DNA of 64,000 nt from Botrimarina colliarenosi (GCF_007859955.1 NZ_SJPR01000005.1:1-64000); one strand, 5' to 3'; positions 45,486-55,560 are shown, counted from the first letter of the stretch. A program made the numbers and translations. Notes: generated from the sequence alone by a model not told the origin.

Positions 45486-46202
45486 ATGCCCAACGCGACC
45501 CCCGACGCCCCGAATCCGGCCCCCCAACCCGCCCAGGCGGGAAAGTGGCTGGCGATCGAGACCTCCGGCCTCTTCGGATCGGTCGCTGCGGGGCAGGTCG
45601 ACCGGAACGGGTGCGAGATCGTCGCCGCCGAGACCCTGCCACGCGACGCCCGCTCGGCACGCACCCTGGCGCCGACGATTCAGCGCCTGCTCGGCCGGCT
45701 CGGCTGGGCGCCCGGCGACCTGACGACGGTGGCCGTCGCGGTCGGCCCCGGGTCGTTCACCGGGCTGCGGGTCGGTGTCACCACCGCCAAGGCGTTCGCC
45801 TGGGGGATCGGCGCCGCGGTGCTTGCGGTCGATACGCTCGACGCCCTGGCCGCAGCCGCCACGCCCCCGGACGCCTCCGATAGCCGCCTGACGACAGTGG
45901 TTGACGCTCAGCGGAGCGAACTGTTCGTCGCCCGTTTCTCCGCGGGCGGCGGCGAGTGGCGCCGTGAAACCCCCACCAGTCGGACGACCGCCGCCGCCTT
46001 GCAAGCCGAACTCGGGCCGGCCGACCGCGTCGTCGGGCCCGCCGCGGCCACGGTCGGAGGCGATCCGAGCGAGCCGCAGGCCGACGCGGTGCTCCGCGTC
46101 GCGTGGCGCCGCTGGCTAGCGGGCGAGGCGGATAGCGTCCTGGCGCTCGTGCCGCAGTACTACCGTGCGAGCGCCGCCGAAGAAAAGCTGGCGACCCAAT
46201 GA
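45486..46202 (+). CDS. tsaB: TsaB/YeaZ, tRNA threonylcarbamoyl adenosine biosynthesis
   Basis: 238 residues. It partners TsaD in making t6A at position 37 of tRNAs that read ANN codons. The ASKHA-type opening [13 protein letters not shown] is near 20, and the [21 protein letters not shown] block near 83 is the family signature. The C-terminal half is more variable and Ala-rich. The first 17 residues are a Pro/Ala-rich extension; the ATG at 45486 is the only early start. It is convergent with hemL across a family F palindrome. Confidence 0.9.
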   Translation: MPNATPDAPNPAPQPAQAGKWLAIETSGLFGSVAAGQVDRNGCEIVAAETLPRDARSARTLAPTIQRLLGRLGWAPGDLTTVAVAVGPGSFTGLRVGVTTAKAFAWGIGAAVLAVDTLDALAAAATPPDASDSRLTTVVDAQRSELFVARFSAGGGEWRRETPTSRTTAAALQAELGPADRVVGPAAATVGGDPSEPQADAVLRVAWRRWLAGEADSVLALVPQYYRASAAEEKLATQ

Positions 46203-46209
46203 ACAAGGG

Positions 46210-46280
46210 TGAGCCGTCGGCGCTATCCGCGGGTTGAAGCGGGTACCAGGGTTCACCCGCGGCTAGCGCCGACGGCTCAT
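46210..46280. repeat. Palindromic repeat, family F (GTGAGCCGTCGGCGCTATCC type)
   Basis: GTGAGCCGTCGGCGCTATCC and the mirror GGCTAGCGCCGACGGCTCAT face each other between the tsaB and hemL stop codons. It begins eight bases after the tsaB stop and ends 16 bases before the hemL stop. Confidence 0.85.
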
Positions 46281-46296
46281 CGAAGATCGTGTTTCG

Positions 46297-47598
46297 TCAC
46301 GCCGCCGCCGCGATCGCTTCTTTCGCCGCCGCGATCGTGGCGTCGATGTCGGCTTCGGTATGGGCCGCCGAGATGAAGAGCGCCTCGTACTGGCTGCACG
46401 GCAGGTAGATGTTGCGGTCGAGCATCTCCCAGAAGTAGCGGCCGAAGCGGGCCGTGTCGCACTCGGCCGCGTCGCTCCACGAGCGGACCGGGCCGTCGTG
46501 GAAGAAGAGCGTCACCATGCTCCCCATCCGCTGCACCACAGAGGGGACGCCAGCGGCCTTGGCGGCGCCGGCGAGGCCCTTCTCGAGACGCTCGCCAAGC
46601 TTCTCGAGCTTCTCGTACGGTGGGTTTTCACGCAGCGCGCGGAGCGTCGCACAGCCGGCGGCGGTCGCCAGCGGGTTGCCGCTCAGCGTGCCGGCCTGGA
46701 AGACCGGTCCCTCGGGCAGGACCTTCGCCATCACGTCCGACCGCCCTCCGTAGGCGCCGACCGGCAAGCCGCCGCCGACGATCTTGCCGAGCGTCGTCAG
46801 GTCGGGCTCGAGGCCGAGCCGCTCTTGGGCGCCGCCCAGGGAGAGACGGAAGCCGGTCATCACCTCGTCGCAAACTAGTAGCGCGCCGTGCTCACGCGGC
46901 AGGTTGCTGAGCGCTTCGACAAACGCCGGCGACGGGACGACGACGCCCATGTTGCCACAGACCGGCTCGAAGATGACCGCCGCGATCTCGTCGCCCTGCT
47001 TGGCGAACGCCTCTTCGAGCGCCGCGGCGTCGTTGTAAGGCAGCACGATCGTGTCGGCCGCGGTCCCCGCCGTGACGCCGGGCGAGTTCGGTACGGCGAG
47101 GGTCGCCGCCGCGCTGCCGGCCGCCACCAGCAGGCTATCGACGTGGCCGTGGTAGTTGCCGGCGAACTTTACGACGCGGTCGCGTCCCGTGTAGCCGCGG
47201 GCGAGGCGGATCGCGCTCATCGTCGCCTCGGTGCCCGAGTTGACGAGTCGGACGCGTTCGACGCTCGGGACCGAGTCGATAATCAGCTGGGCGAGGGCGC
47301 TCTCCCCCTCGGTTGGCGCGCCGTAGCTGGTCCCGAGCGGCACGGCGGCGGCGAGCGCCTCGACGACTGCCGGGTAGGCGTGCCCCAGAATCATCGGTCC
47401 CCACGACCCGATGTAATCGAGGTAGCGGTTGCCATCGAGGTCCCAGAGGTGCGGCCCTTCGGCGCGGGCGATGAATAGCGGCTCGCCTCCGACAGCGCCG
47501 AACGCCCGCGCGGGGCTGTTCACGCCGCCCGGCATCAGGGTCTTGGCGTGGGCGAAGGCGGCGCGGCTGTTCGCGTAACGGTTGTCGGCGGCGGGCAT
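46297..47598 (-). CDS. hemL: Glutamate-1-semialdehyde 2,1-aminomutase
   Basis: 433 residues from the ATG at 47598; longer readings overlap the kinase gene. It makes 5-aminolevulinate, the first tetrapyrrole precursor on the C5 route. PLP-binding Lys272 is in TLGKIVGGGLPVGAYGG. The GVNSPARAF entry, LVNSGTEATMSAIRLARGYTGR and CDEVMTGFRL blocks are family-specific. It lies 46 bases after the kinase gene on the same strand, so a shared transcript is possible, though a functional link is not implied. Confidence 0.97.
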   Translation of the reverse strand: MPAADNRYANSRAAFAHAKTLMPGGVNSPARAFGAVGGEPLFIARAEGPHLWDLDGNRYLDYIGSWGPMILGHAYPAVVEALAAAVPLGTSYGAPTEGESALAQLIIDSVPSVERVRLVNSGTEATMSAIRLARGYTGRDRVVKFAGNYHGHVDSLLVAAGSAAATLAVPNSPGVTAGTAADTIVLPYNDAAALEEAFAKQGDEIAAVIFEPVCGNMGVVVPSPAFVEALSNLPREHGALLVCDEVMTGFRLSLGGAQERLGLEPDLTTLGKIVGGGLPVGAYGGRSDVMAKVLPEGPVFQAGTLSGNPLATAAGCATLRALRENPPYEKLEKLGERLEKGLAGAAKAAGVPSVVQRMGSMVTLFFHDGPVRSWSDAAECDTARFGRYFWEMLDRNIYLPCSQYEALFISAAHTEADIDATIAAAKEAIAAAA

Positions 47599-47644
47599 AG
47601 AGGGGGCGGAAAAGTGATTTTGACGGAAGTCGCTAATGCAGTGA

Positions 47645-49393
47645 CTACCGCAACGCCCCGTCGGGGGCAACGGGCGCCCGACCCGACGCCGACGCCTCGC
47701 CGGCGAGAATCGCCCGCGCCTGGTCACGCACCGCAGCGGTTTCGGCCGACTCGGGCGCGAGGGCGAGGACCGCTTCGGCGACCGACGGGAGGTCGCCCGC
47801 CGCGGCCTTGGCGAGCCTTTTCACGAAGTAGTCGGCGATCTGTTGGCGCTGTTCGGCGTTCTCTTCACGCAGGCGTTGGGCCTCGCCGGCGGCGAGCTTC
47901 GCCAGAGTGGTCGTCTCGACCGAAGGGTCCCGATCGGTCCGCAGCAGCCGGCTCAACGCGTCGAACGCCGCGGCGCCGGCCGCCGGGCTGGCGCCCGCCA
48001 ATTCGGTGGCGCGCTGCATGAGGAGCTCCTCGGGCGTCTCGACGTCGCCGCCGCCGATCCAGCGGGCCAGCTTCATCCGCCGCCGCTTCTGCTCGAGTTG
48101 CAAGGTCCGGGCCCACTCGGCCACCTCCTCGGCGCGTTCGTCGTCGGGGAACCGCTCGACAAAGGTTTGGGCCGCCTCCTGCGTCTTGGCCGAGACGTCT
48201 CCCCGATCGACCCCGCTGGCGACCCGATAGTAAAGCGTGTCGGCCGAAGGGGGCTGGCGGAACCACCAAAGCCCCCACACGAGCGACGCCACCATCAAAC
48301 CGATCACCGTCAAAAGCCCCAGCACCGACGCCCAACGCGACGCCTCGGCGGCGGCGCGGTCGGGGTCGACGTGCGTGTAGGTCGCTCCCTCGGTGACGAT
48401 CGATCCTGTCGGCGACGCCAAACGCTGACGCTCCGACGTCGGCGGCAGGACCTCGGTCTCGACCACGTCGCGGGTCACGGCAAGCGCCAACGCGTCGGTG
48501 GCCTCGTCCCCTGTCTCGGCCTCCGCGGCAGCGGCGGCGGTGTGGTACAGCTCGAAATCGTCCGCCGCCACACGGGCAAGCCCCTGGGTCATTGCCTCAA
48601 GGCGTCGCGCCACGACCCACGTGTTGGGGAACCGGTCGGCTGGGTCCTTCTCGAGCAGCTTGCCGATGATTCGTTCGAGTTCCTGGGGCGTATCGGGGGC
48701 GAAACGCCGCACCGGTTCGGGGATCGCGAAGCGCTGCAGCTGGAGCATCGCGGCCATGTCGGCGGCGCGGAACGGCGGCCGGCCTGTCAGCAGCGCGTAG
48801 AGCACGCCGCCGAGGCTGTACTGGTCGCAACGCGCCGTCACGGGGGTGCCGGCCGCCTGCTCGGGCGACATGTAGTCGGCCGTCCCGAGGACGCCGCCGG
48901 CGATCGTCACCCCGGTCGAGCCAAACATGCGCGCGATGCCGAAGTCGGCGAGCTTGGGCATCCCATTGGGCGCGAGCAAGATGTTCGCCGGCTTCAGGTC
49001 GCGGTGCACCACGCCGTGGTCGTGCGCGTGCTTTAGCGCGCGGCAGACCTGGATCGCGATCTGCGTCGTCTCACGCCAGTCGAAGCGGCGGCCGTTGCGG
49101 AGCTCCTCTTCGAGGCTCGGGCCGTCGACCAGCTCCATTGCGTAGAAGAGGACGCCCTCCTCCTCACCGTAGCCGTTGAGCCGGACGATGCCGGCGTGGC
49201 GCAGCGCCTTGAGCGATTCGATCTCTCCCTCGAACCGGTCGCGGAACCCCTCGGCGACCGCGAGCCGCGGGCTGAGGATTTTGACGGCGACCTCGTCGCC
49301 CGTCTCGCGGTGCCGTGCCCGATAGACCGCCCCCATGCCGCCTTTGCCGAGCGGCGTGCCGAGCGTGTAAGGGCCGAGGGAGTCGGGACGCAT
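47645..49393 (-). CDS. Membrane-anchored Ser/Thr protein kinase
   Basis: 582 residues. The Hanks-type kinase domain occupies about 8-270: glycine loop LGKGGMGAVY (15-24), Lys38, HRDLKPANILL (130-140), DFGIAR (150-155) and APE-like SPEQ (176-179). A variable linker precedes one membrane helix at about 354-378. The outer part (380-582) is a set of helical repeats rich in Ala/Glu that may sense a partner; I recognise no PASTA or WD motif. It would phosphorylate cytoplasmic proteins in response to an outer signal. It is upstream of hemL. Confidence 0.93.
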   Translation of the reverse strand: MRPDSLGPYTLGTPLGKGGMGAVYRARHRETGDEVAVKILSPRLAVAEGFRDRFEGEIESLKALRHAGIVRLNGYGEEEGVLFYAMELVDGPSLEEELRNGRRFDWRETTQIAIQVCRALKHAHDHGVVHRDLKPANILLAPNGMPKLADFGIARMFGSTGVTIAGGVLGTADYMSPEQAAGTPVTARCDQYSLGGVLYALLTGRPPFRAADMAAMLQLQRFAIPEPVRRFAPDTPQELERIIGKLLEKDPADRFPNTWVVARRLEAMTQGLARVAADDFELYHTAAAAAEAETGDEATDALALAVTRDVVETEVLPPTSERQRLASPTGSIVTEGATYTHVDPDRAAAEASRWASVLGLLTVIGLMVASLVWGLWWFRQPPSADTLYYRVASGVDRGDVSAKTQEAAQTFVERFPDDERAEEVAEWARTLQLEQKRRRMKLARWIGGGDVETPEELLMQRATELAGASPAAGAAAFDALSRLLRTDRDPSVETTTLAKLAAGEAQRLREENAEQRQQIADYFVKRLAKAAAGDLPSVAEAVLALAPESAETAAVRDQARAILAGEASASGRAPVAPDGALR

Positions 49394-49600
49394 CCAATGC
49401 GGGGGGCCAAAGCAGGCGAGTTCGTCAACACCACCAGCTTAGACGGCGCGCCGGGCGCCAGCTAGCACGTCAGCGATGCCGGATCGGTCTTGCGACGCTC
49501 GGGACGCTCCCCCTACAAGCCGTAGCGGGTCCGGAGACTTCTCCGCGCGCCCGACTCGACATCACTATCGACCTGCTCGTTCGGACCGTGAGGGCCAACG

Positions 49601-50419
49601 ATGAAAATGCTCGTGCTACTACTGCTCGCCACCATCGCCGCACCGGCGCTGGCGATCGATACGGTCGCTCCGGCCCGCTATGAGATCGCGCCCGAATCGC
49701 CCGCCGACGTGGCGCCGCTCGAGCCCACGCCAAAGGCTCTCCCGTCGAGCCAGCCGCAGCCTAATCAGCCGCAGCCGAGCAAGACGCCGGCGACTTTCGA
49801 ACAGCGGCTGATCGCTCTAGAGATCGCCCTCTCGACCATCGTTGTTGAGCGGCCGACGCTTTGGCGATTCGACCGGCTCGGCGACGAGGCGGCCGACCTG
49901 CTGACCGTCGCGACCGACGACGCCCAGCGTCGCGCCGTCCGCGACGTTGCGGCACGGATCGACAGCTTCCGCCGCCTCGGCACGCGGATGCGTGACAGCG
50001 ATCCGCCGGCCACGCAGATGGCCGTTTCCGACCGCTCTGGCGTCGCCACGACGACGCCTGCGACGAACCCGACAGCCGTCGGCTGGCGGTCTCCGTCGGA
50101 GTTAATCGGTCAGGCTCCGAACAATCTCGCGCCCCCTTCGGCGCAACTCGCCTCGGCGCCCGTTGGCGATCGGCAAGACGCGCAAGGGGTGCTCCGCCCC
50201 GTCGTGTCGCAACGGCCCGACGCGCCGAAGTACGCCGTCATCGACGACCAGGGGAAGATCGCCGCCTTGGTCACGCCGACGCCGGAACTCGACGCCCGCT
50301 TCAAGAGCCTTGTCGGTCAACGCGTCGGCCTGCAAGGTCGCCGCGGTTATCGCACCGACCTGCGTCGCGAGCACCTTGTCGCCGAGCGGGTCACGCCGCT
50401 CGACACGCTGCGTCGCTAA
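49601..50419 (+). CDS. Exported protein of unknown function
   Basis: 272 residues with a signal peptide (MLVLLLLATIAAPALA). A Pro/Gln-rich linker at about 30-60 is followed by a helical part (FEQRLIALEIALSTIVVERPTLW; RAVRDVAARIDSFRRLG). The last 90 residues form a small beta domain (KYAVIDDQGKIAALVTPTPELDARFKSLVGQRVGLQGRRGY) resembling SH3- or OB-like folds in outer-membrane-associated proteins. The family is not known. It is convergent with the HEAT-repeat gene, with a gap of 21 bases. Confidence 0.72.
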   Translation: MKMLVLLLLATIAAPALAIDTVAPARYEIAPESPADVAPLEPTPKALPSSQPQPNQPQPSKTPATFEQRLIALEIALSTIVVERPTLWRFDRLGDEAADLLTVATDDAQRRAVRDVAARIDSFRRLGTRMRDSDPPATQMAVSDRSGVATTTPATNPTAVGWRSPSELIGQAPNNLAPPSAQLASAPVGDRQDAQGVLRPVVSQRPDAPKYAVIDDQGKIAALVTPTPELDARFKSLVGQRVGLQGRRGYRTDLRREHLVAERVTPLDTLRR

Positions 50420-50440
50420 GGCCGTGTTCCGAGTAGGCGT

Positions 50441-51697
50441 TCAGCGGAGCCGGTCTCGGATCGGCTCGACCAACGCGCCGACGCGGACATCCGGGTCCTG
50501 CGACGCAAGTTCGAACGCCTTCTCCACCAGCTGCCGGCTAGACGAACTCCCCAGCGCCGAGATCGCCGCGGCACGGACCGCGGCCGACTCATCCGACGCG
50601 AGCGTCAGCAGCACGCGCGCCGGGTCGCCGCCCTGGTCGGTCAGCAGCCGATTCACGAGCGCGACGCGATCCTGGGGGTTCGAGGCGAGCAGCCCCTCGA
50701 CTTGGCCGCGAGAGACCGCGCCGTAGCCACGCTGCTGAAGTTCGACTTGAACCGCCGCCAAACGCCGCTGCTCGGGCGACTCACTGGCGTCGAACTCCCT
50801 CGACGGCGCGCGGGTCGGGCCGCTTGCCGTTGGCGTAGAGGGGACAAGACTGGTCAGCCGCAGCGCCTCGGCCAGGAGTGGCAGGTCGGGCAAGTCGGCC
50901 GGCGCCGTGGTGGTCTGGTCGAAGAGGGGGTCGGAAGTCGCCGGCCCCTGCGTCAGTTCGGTTGTGGTTTCGAGCTGGGGTCTCCGCCACTTGGTGGCGA
51001 CCCGCGCCGCGGGGGGTGGTAGCCACGCCGGTTCGACGGCGGCCGGCGCCGGCGCTTGCGGCGCGCTGCGGACGGGCGTCGGCTCGGCTTGTACGACGGC
51101 GCTCGGAACTGGTTCGGCCACCGGCGCCGGCGCGAGGGGCCGCGGGCGTTCCGCGACAGTCGGCGGCGACGCCACAACGACCGGCGCGAGCCGGGGCGTC
51201 TGCGCGAGGACCGTTAGCGTCGTGTCGATGTCGGCCAGCAGGGAGATCCGTGGCGCGGGCTCGAGCGTCTGGGCGCCGATCGCCAACTGTCGCGCGACCC
51301 ATTCGGCCCAACGGCTTCCCTCGTCGGTGAGTTCTCCCTCGACATGATTCAGCGCCGCGACGATCCGAGGCGCGAGCCGCTGTAACGACTGACGACTCCC
51401 CCGCTGGGCTTGGCTGAGGGCTTGGTTGAGCTTTGCCGACGCCACGTTACGGGCGTTGACGCCCGCTTCGCCCGGGTCGGTCAAAGCGACCGGCATCACA
51501 TGGGTTGGCCAATCGTCGCGCGTCGCGGCGACAGCGGCGCTGCCCCCTTCGAGGACCAAGCGGCGGGCCTCGGCGTCGAGGCGGCTGTCGGCCACCCGCC
51601 ACACGCCCCCCAGCGCAAGCGTCGCCAGCACCGCCCCCACGAGGGAGAGTCGGAGCCATGCGAGGAGAGACGGCGAGAGTCGGAGCGGTTGGCGCAT
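50441..51697 (-). CDS. Membrane protein with C-terminal HEAT-like repeats
   Basis: 418 residues. One N-terminal membrane helix (LRLSLVGAVLATLALGGVW), then a helical segment (about 60-140), a long Pro/Ala-rich disordered linker (about 165-265), and a C-terminal region that looks like two or three HEAT/armadillo-type repeats (VLLTLASDESAAVRAAAISALGS; LVEKAFELASQDPDVRVGALVEPI). HEAT arrays mediate protein contacts. No enzyme motif is seen. It starts about 220 bases from the divergent gene at 51920. Confidence 0.68.
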   Translation of the reverse strand: MRQPLRLSPSLLAWLRLSLVGAVLATLALGGVWRVADSRLDAEARRLVLEGGSAAVAATRDDWPTHVMPVALTDPGEAGVNARNVASAKLNQALSQAQRGSRQSLQRLAPRIVAALNHVEGELTDEGSRWAEWVARQLAIGAQTLEPAPRISLLADIDTTLTVLAQTPRLAPVVVASPPTVAERPRPLAPAPVAEPVPSAVVQAEPTPVRSAPQAPAPAAVEPAWLPPPAARVATKWRRPQLETTTELTQGPATSDPLFDQTTTAPADLPDLPLLAEALRLTSLVPSTPTASGPTRAPSREFDASESPEQRRLAAVQVELQQRGYGAVSRGQVEGLLASNPQDRVALVNRLLTDQGGDPARVLLTLASDESAAVRAAAISALGSSSSRQLVEKAFELASQDPDVRVGALVEPIRDRLR

Positions 51698-51919
51698 CGG
51701 TCCGAAGCATCCCCGCTACGCGGCGTCGCGGGCAAGACCGATCGCACGACAGCGGCGCCGGCGCCCGACAAAACGCTCACGTCCCGGCGCCCCTACAACC
51801 GAACTAATTGGCTTAGCCGAACGACCTGGCTGGCTTAGCCGGGGCTTACGGGGCTGAACTGATTTAGTGCGACCCGCCCCCGGGCGGGAAGCACGAACGC
51901 CGCGTCCTGGGGGGGAGTT

Positions 51920-52804
51920 ATGGCGTTCCGACCGGGGGGGTCGGGCTGCGCAAATCGATGTCGGCGAACCGTGGGGCCCGTGGCCTTCGCGATCGCGCTC
52001 TGTTTGTCACCAGCCCCGCTCCACGCCCAAGACGATGGCGGGAGCGAGTCGCGTGAAGCGCGGCAGGCGGCGCTCCAGGCGATCCCTTGGCGCCATCTCA
52101 ACGCGATCGACCGCCCGCTGGTCGAAAGCGTCGTGGCCGACGCCACGCTCTACCGGCAGTTGCCAACCCGCATCATCGATTGCGACGACGAGATGTTCGC
52201 CTACTTGGTGGACCACCCAGATCTCATCGTCGACTCGTGGAACGTGATGGGAGTGAGCCGCTTGCAGCTCGCCCCGATCGCGCCGGGGCGCTACCGGGTG
52301 GCCGACTCGGCCGGAGCGGTGGGCGACATCCGTGTGCTGCACCGCGATGGGGGGGGTGCGGAGCCGCTACGGATGTTGCTCTTGGCGGACGGCTCGTACC
52401 AAGCGGGGCCCATGCCCAGCTCGATCGATGGGCAGAGCGTCTTGTTGCTCCGCGCCGAGAGCGTCGAGGAAAGCAACGGCCGTTGCTACCTAACGACTCG
52501 GCTCGACGCCTTCATCCGCTTCGAGGGCCCCGCCACGAAGCTCGTCGCCCGGACACTCAAGCCGCTGATCCTGCGGACGTCGGACCACAACTTCATCGAG
52601 ACGATGCGGTTCGTGTCGCTGTTCTCGCGCACCGCCGAGACGAACCCGGCCGGCATGGTCCGACTCGCCAACCACCTGCAGCAGGTCGAAGAACCGACCC
52701 GGCGGGAGTTCGCGGCGATGTGCCAGGCGACGTCCGAGCGGTACGCCGAGCGCCGCCGCGAGCGCGCCAGGTTGGCGACAGCGGCGCCGGCTGTCCTGCG
52801 CTGA
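51920..52804 (+). CDS. Exported protein of unknown function
   Basis: 294 residues with an N-terminal hydrophobic run at about 18-35 (VGPVAFAIALCLSPAPLHA) after a basic tail, a likely signal peptide. The mature part has alternating strands with LYRQLPTRIIDCDDEMFAYLVDHPDLIVDSWNVMGVS and then a beta-rich core (RYRVADSAGAVGDIRVLHRD; CYLTTRLDAFIRFEGP). The C-terminus is one long basic helix. A planctomycete-type conserved unknown seems likely. It is convergent with the SDR gene. Confidence 0.7.
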   Translation: MAFRPGGSGCANRCRRTVGPVAFAIALCLSPAPLHAQDDGGSESREARQAALQAIPWRHLNAIDRPLVESVVADATLYRQLPTRIIDCDDEMFAYLVDHPDLIVDSWNVMGVSRLQLAPIAPGRYRVADSAGAVGDIRVLHRDGGGAEPLRMLLLADGSYQAGPMPSSIDGQSVLLLRAESVEESNGRCYLTTRLDAFIRFEGPATKLVARTLKPLILRTSDHNFIETMRFVSLFSRTAETNPAGMVRLANHLQQVEEPTRREFAAMCQATSERYAERRRERARLATAAPAVLR

Positions 52805-52834
52805 CGCACCGTCGATCGATGTTGCGGCGGCCGA

Positions 52835-53740
52835 TCAAACCGGAGTCGATCCTCCGGTGGCGCCGTAGACCTCGGCGGTGACGTAGCTGGCCGCGGCGGA
52901 GGCGAGCCACACGAATAACGGCGCCAGCTCCGCCGGTTGCGCGGGGCGGGTGAAGAGGGTGTTTTCACCGAACTTGGCGACCTTCTCTTCCGGCATTGTG
53001 GACGGGATGAACGGCGTCCATACCGGGCCCGGGGCCACCGCGTTGACGCGAACCCCCTGATCGATGGCAAGTTTGGCGAACCCCTTCGTCAGGCTCACCA
53101 GCGCCGACTTGGTGGCGGCGTACGCGAGCAAGTAAGACGACGGATCGTACGCCTGAATCGAAACGGTGTTGATAATCGACCCGCCAGCGGGCAAGTGATC
53201 CAGCGCCGCCTTGCTCAGATAGAACGGCGCGAAGACGTTGGTGGCGAAAGTCTTCTCGAATTCCTCGTTGGAAAATTCGTCGGGATCACCGCCGGTCCGC
53301 TGGAACGCCGCGTTGTTCACGAGAAGATCAAGCTTGCCGAATTGACCCACGGCGGCGTCCACCAAGCGGACGGCCGTCTGGGGATCGGTGAGGTCGCCGC
53401 CGTAGAGTTGCGCGTTGACGCCGCACTCTTTCACGACTTCGAGGGTTGAACGGGCGTCTTCGTCCTCGGAGAGGTACGCGATCATCACGTCGGCGCCCTC
53501 CCGGGCGTAAGCAATGGCGACGGCGCGGCCGATCCCGCTATCGCCCCCGGTGACGATCGCGGAGAGTCCCTTCAGCTTGCCCGATCCCTGGTACGACGAT
53601 TCCCCATGGTCGGGGACGGGGTCCATGGCGTCGGTCGCTCCCGGCGGCTTTTGGCTCTGCTTCGGGAACGGGGGCTGGGGATAAAGCGTCCGAGGATCTC
53701 GCAATTCGATTTGATCAGGTAGTTCGTTGACGGCGAGCAT
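52835..53740 (-). CDS. Short-chain dehydrogenase/reductase (YghA/GSP39-like)
   Basis: 301 residues. An extended N-terminus of about 50 residues with LRDPRTLYPQPPFPKQ is characteristic of the YghA/general-stress subgroup. The Rossmann motif TGGDSGIGRA (about 62-71), the NNA block LDLLVNNAAFQ, and the catalytic Tyr/Lys in YAATKSAL, with a Ser in the preceding strand (VSIQAYD), complete an active SDR. It should oxidise or reduce an alcohol or aldehyde with NAD(P). The subgroup is linked to stress. It starts 542 bases from the divergent MFS gene. Confidence 0.93.
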   Translation of the reverse strand: MLAVNELPDQIELRDPRTLYPQPPFPKQSQKPPGATDAMDPVPDHGESSYQGSGKLKGLSAIVTGGDSGIGRAVAIAYAREGADVMIAYLSEDEDARSTLEVVKECGVNAQLYGGDLTDPQTAVRLVDAAVGQFGKLDLLVNNAAFQRTGGDPDEFSNEEFEKTFATNVFAPFYLSKAALDHLPAGGSIINTVSIQAYDPSSYLLAYAATKSALVSLTKGFAKLAIDQGVRVNAVAPGPVWTPFIPSTMPEEKVAKFGENTLFTRPAQPAELAPLFVWLASAAASYVTAEVYGATGGSTPV

Positions 53741-54282
53741 CGAAGGCCTCCCTGGCGTGTTGAGGGGTAATCCCGGCGTTTAACGCAAACGACGCGCCAG
53801 AGACTTTTGGTGTGGGCGCCGGTCGAAGACTCGCCAAATCGCTAGCGCCGCCGGTTTGGCTGGTCTCTGCGCAGCCATTCGGACCGCCGCTGGCGCGTCG
53901 GCTGAGCGCCAGGGAGCCGCCGTCGATCACTCGCAGCGGCGCCGACGAGTAAGCGTTCGTCCTGTCGAAGCGTCTCGCGCTTCGGCGTGAATGGCGCTGT
54001 TTAGTGATTTCCGCAGCCGGTGGGACGAGAGCCCTTAACGCCAATCCGCCCAATCCAAGAATTCGCGCCGGGTACCCGCTTCCACTCCCGGCGCTGGCGC
54101 TGAGAGCTCCATCAAGCGCAGTGGGCTCCACCAAGTTTGGCATGCTTGGCGTCTCCCTCTGAGGCGCGCGGCCTACGCTCGGCGAAGCCGGGCGCGTAGA
54201 ATCGGGTCCCCACCTCAGCGACTCCCGCCTGCTGAAACGCGCCGGCTGCTAATGACCGGCGCCGGCTGTAACGACCGGAACC
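53741..54282. other. Divergent intergenic region with a degraded family G repeat
   Basis: ACTCCCGGCGCTGGCGCTGA at 54084-54110 is the left arm of the family G repeat; the right arm is weak. A long reverse open frame crosses the region but has no coding character. Promoters for the SDR and MFS genes should lie here, none seen clearly. Confidence 0.5.
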
Positions 54283-55560
54283 ATGAAGAAGCCCGCCCCT
54301 GATGGCGCCGTCTCGGCGCGCGTTGAAACAGACCCCGCTTACGCTTGGGTGATGCTGCCGCTAGCGATCTTGATGCAGATCGGTACGAGCCCGGGGCAGA
54401 CGTTCGGCGTCGCCCTGTTCAACGAGCCGATGCGGCAGTCGCTCGCGCTGTCGCACACCGAGCTCACCGGCGCGTACATGATCGCCAGCGCCCTGGCGGC
54501 GATCCCCTTGATGTGGATCGGCCGGCGGATGGACCGGCACGGGCTGCGGCGTGTGTCGCTGCTGCTCGTGGCGGCGGTCGCGCTGTCTTGCTTCGCGATC
54601 TCGCGGGTGCACGGGGTCGTCGGCCTGACGATGGGATTCTTCTTGCTCCGCGCCTTCGGTCAGGGGGGGCTGTCCCTCGCGTCGGGCAACACGCTGGGGA
54701 TGTGGTTCTCGCGCCGGCTGGGGCTCGCTTCGGGCGTGGCGGGGGTCGGCATGTCGATCGGCATCGCGTTGATGCCCTACATCTACAACTATTTGATTGA
54801 TCACTTCGGCTGGCGCCAGGCGTACGCGATGGTCGGCCTGGTCATTGCCGTAACGCTGTTGCCGCTGCTTGCGCTGGCGTATCGAAACAACGACGAGACA
54901 TCGTCCAACGAGACCGTCACCGAGGTGTCGCCCGCCCGTTCGCTCTCGTTCCACGCGGCGCTTCGGACGCCGGCCTACTGGGCCGCTCTCTCGTGCGCGG
55001 CGCTGACCGGGCTGATCTGTACGGCGGTCTTCTTCAATCTGACGCCGCTCTTCGAGCGGAACGGCCTGACGACCCGCGACGCCGCGGCGGTGTTCAGCTG
55101 GGTCGCGGCCGCGATGGCGTTCATGCAGCTCAACGGCGGGATGCTCGCTGACCGCGTCCCGTTGCGGGTGCTGATGGCGATGGCGATGGCGCTGCTCGGC
55201 GCGGGCGTGTTGGTGATGGGCGAAGGGGTCACGCCGCTGGCGGTGAACCTGGGCGGCGTCCTTCTCGGCGCCGGCCAAGGGCTGATGGCGGTGACCGGCA
55301 ACACCCTCTGGCCGCGTTACTTCGGCCGCCGCGAGCTCGGCTCGATCCGCAGCAGCGTTTGGACAGCGACCGTCGCCGCTTGTAGCGTGGGGCCGTTCAT
55401 CATGGGCCTGACGTACGAACTCACCGGAGGCTACGGGCCGTCGCTCTGGCTGTTCGTTTCACTGGCGGCGGCGGTGTCGTTCGGGAGCCTTGTCTGGGGC
55501 GCGCCGCCCGAGCTGCAGACTCAGCCGTCGCGCCCGCAACCGGCGATCGCGGCCGGGTGA
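54283..55560 (+). CDS. MFS transporter
   Basis: 425 residues with 12 predicted membrane helices. The loop 2-3 motif GRRMDRHGLRRVS (G-x-x-x-D-R-x-G-R-R type) is near 79-91. The opening (WVMLPLAILMQIGTSPGQTFGV) and GVAGVGMSIGIALMPYIYNYLIDHFGWRQAYA resemble the oxalate/formate and monocarboxylate subgroup of the superfamily. The substrate cannot be deduced. It is separate from its neighbours by about 150 bases or more on each side. Confidence 0.87.
   Translation: MKKPAPDGAVSARVETDPAYAWVMLPLAILMQIGTSPGQTFGVALFNEPMRQSLALSHTELTGAYMIASALAAIPLMWIGRRMDRHGLRRVSLLLVAAVALSCFAISRVHGVVGLTMGFFLLRAFGQGGLSLASGNTLGMWFSRRLGLASGVAGVGMSIGIALMPYIYNYLIDHFGWRQAYAMVGLVIAVTLLPLLALAYRNNDETSSNETVTEVSPARSLSFHAALRTPAYWAALSCAALTGLICTAVFFNLTPLFERNGLTTRDAAAVFSWVAAAMAFMQLNGGMLADRVPLRVLMAMAMALLGAGVLVMGEGVTPLAVNLGGVLLGAGQGLMAVTGNTLWPRYFGRRELGSIRSSVWTATVAACSVGPFIMGLTYELTGGYGPSLWLFVSLAAAVSFGSLVWGAPPELQTQPSRPQPAIAAG

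Noticed and set aside
47598..47727. Longer hemL start at 47727
   Set aside because: It would overlap the end of the kinase gene and adds residues without family similarity; the ATG at 47598 matches the normal N-terminus.
53715..54143. Minus-strand open frame of 142 codons upstream of the SDR gene
   Set aside because: No domain, Ser/Ala/Arg-rich, overlaps a degraded repeat and would overlap the start of the SDR gene.
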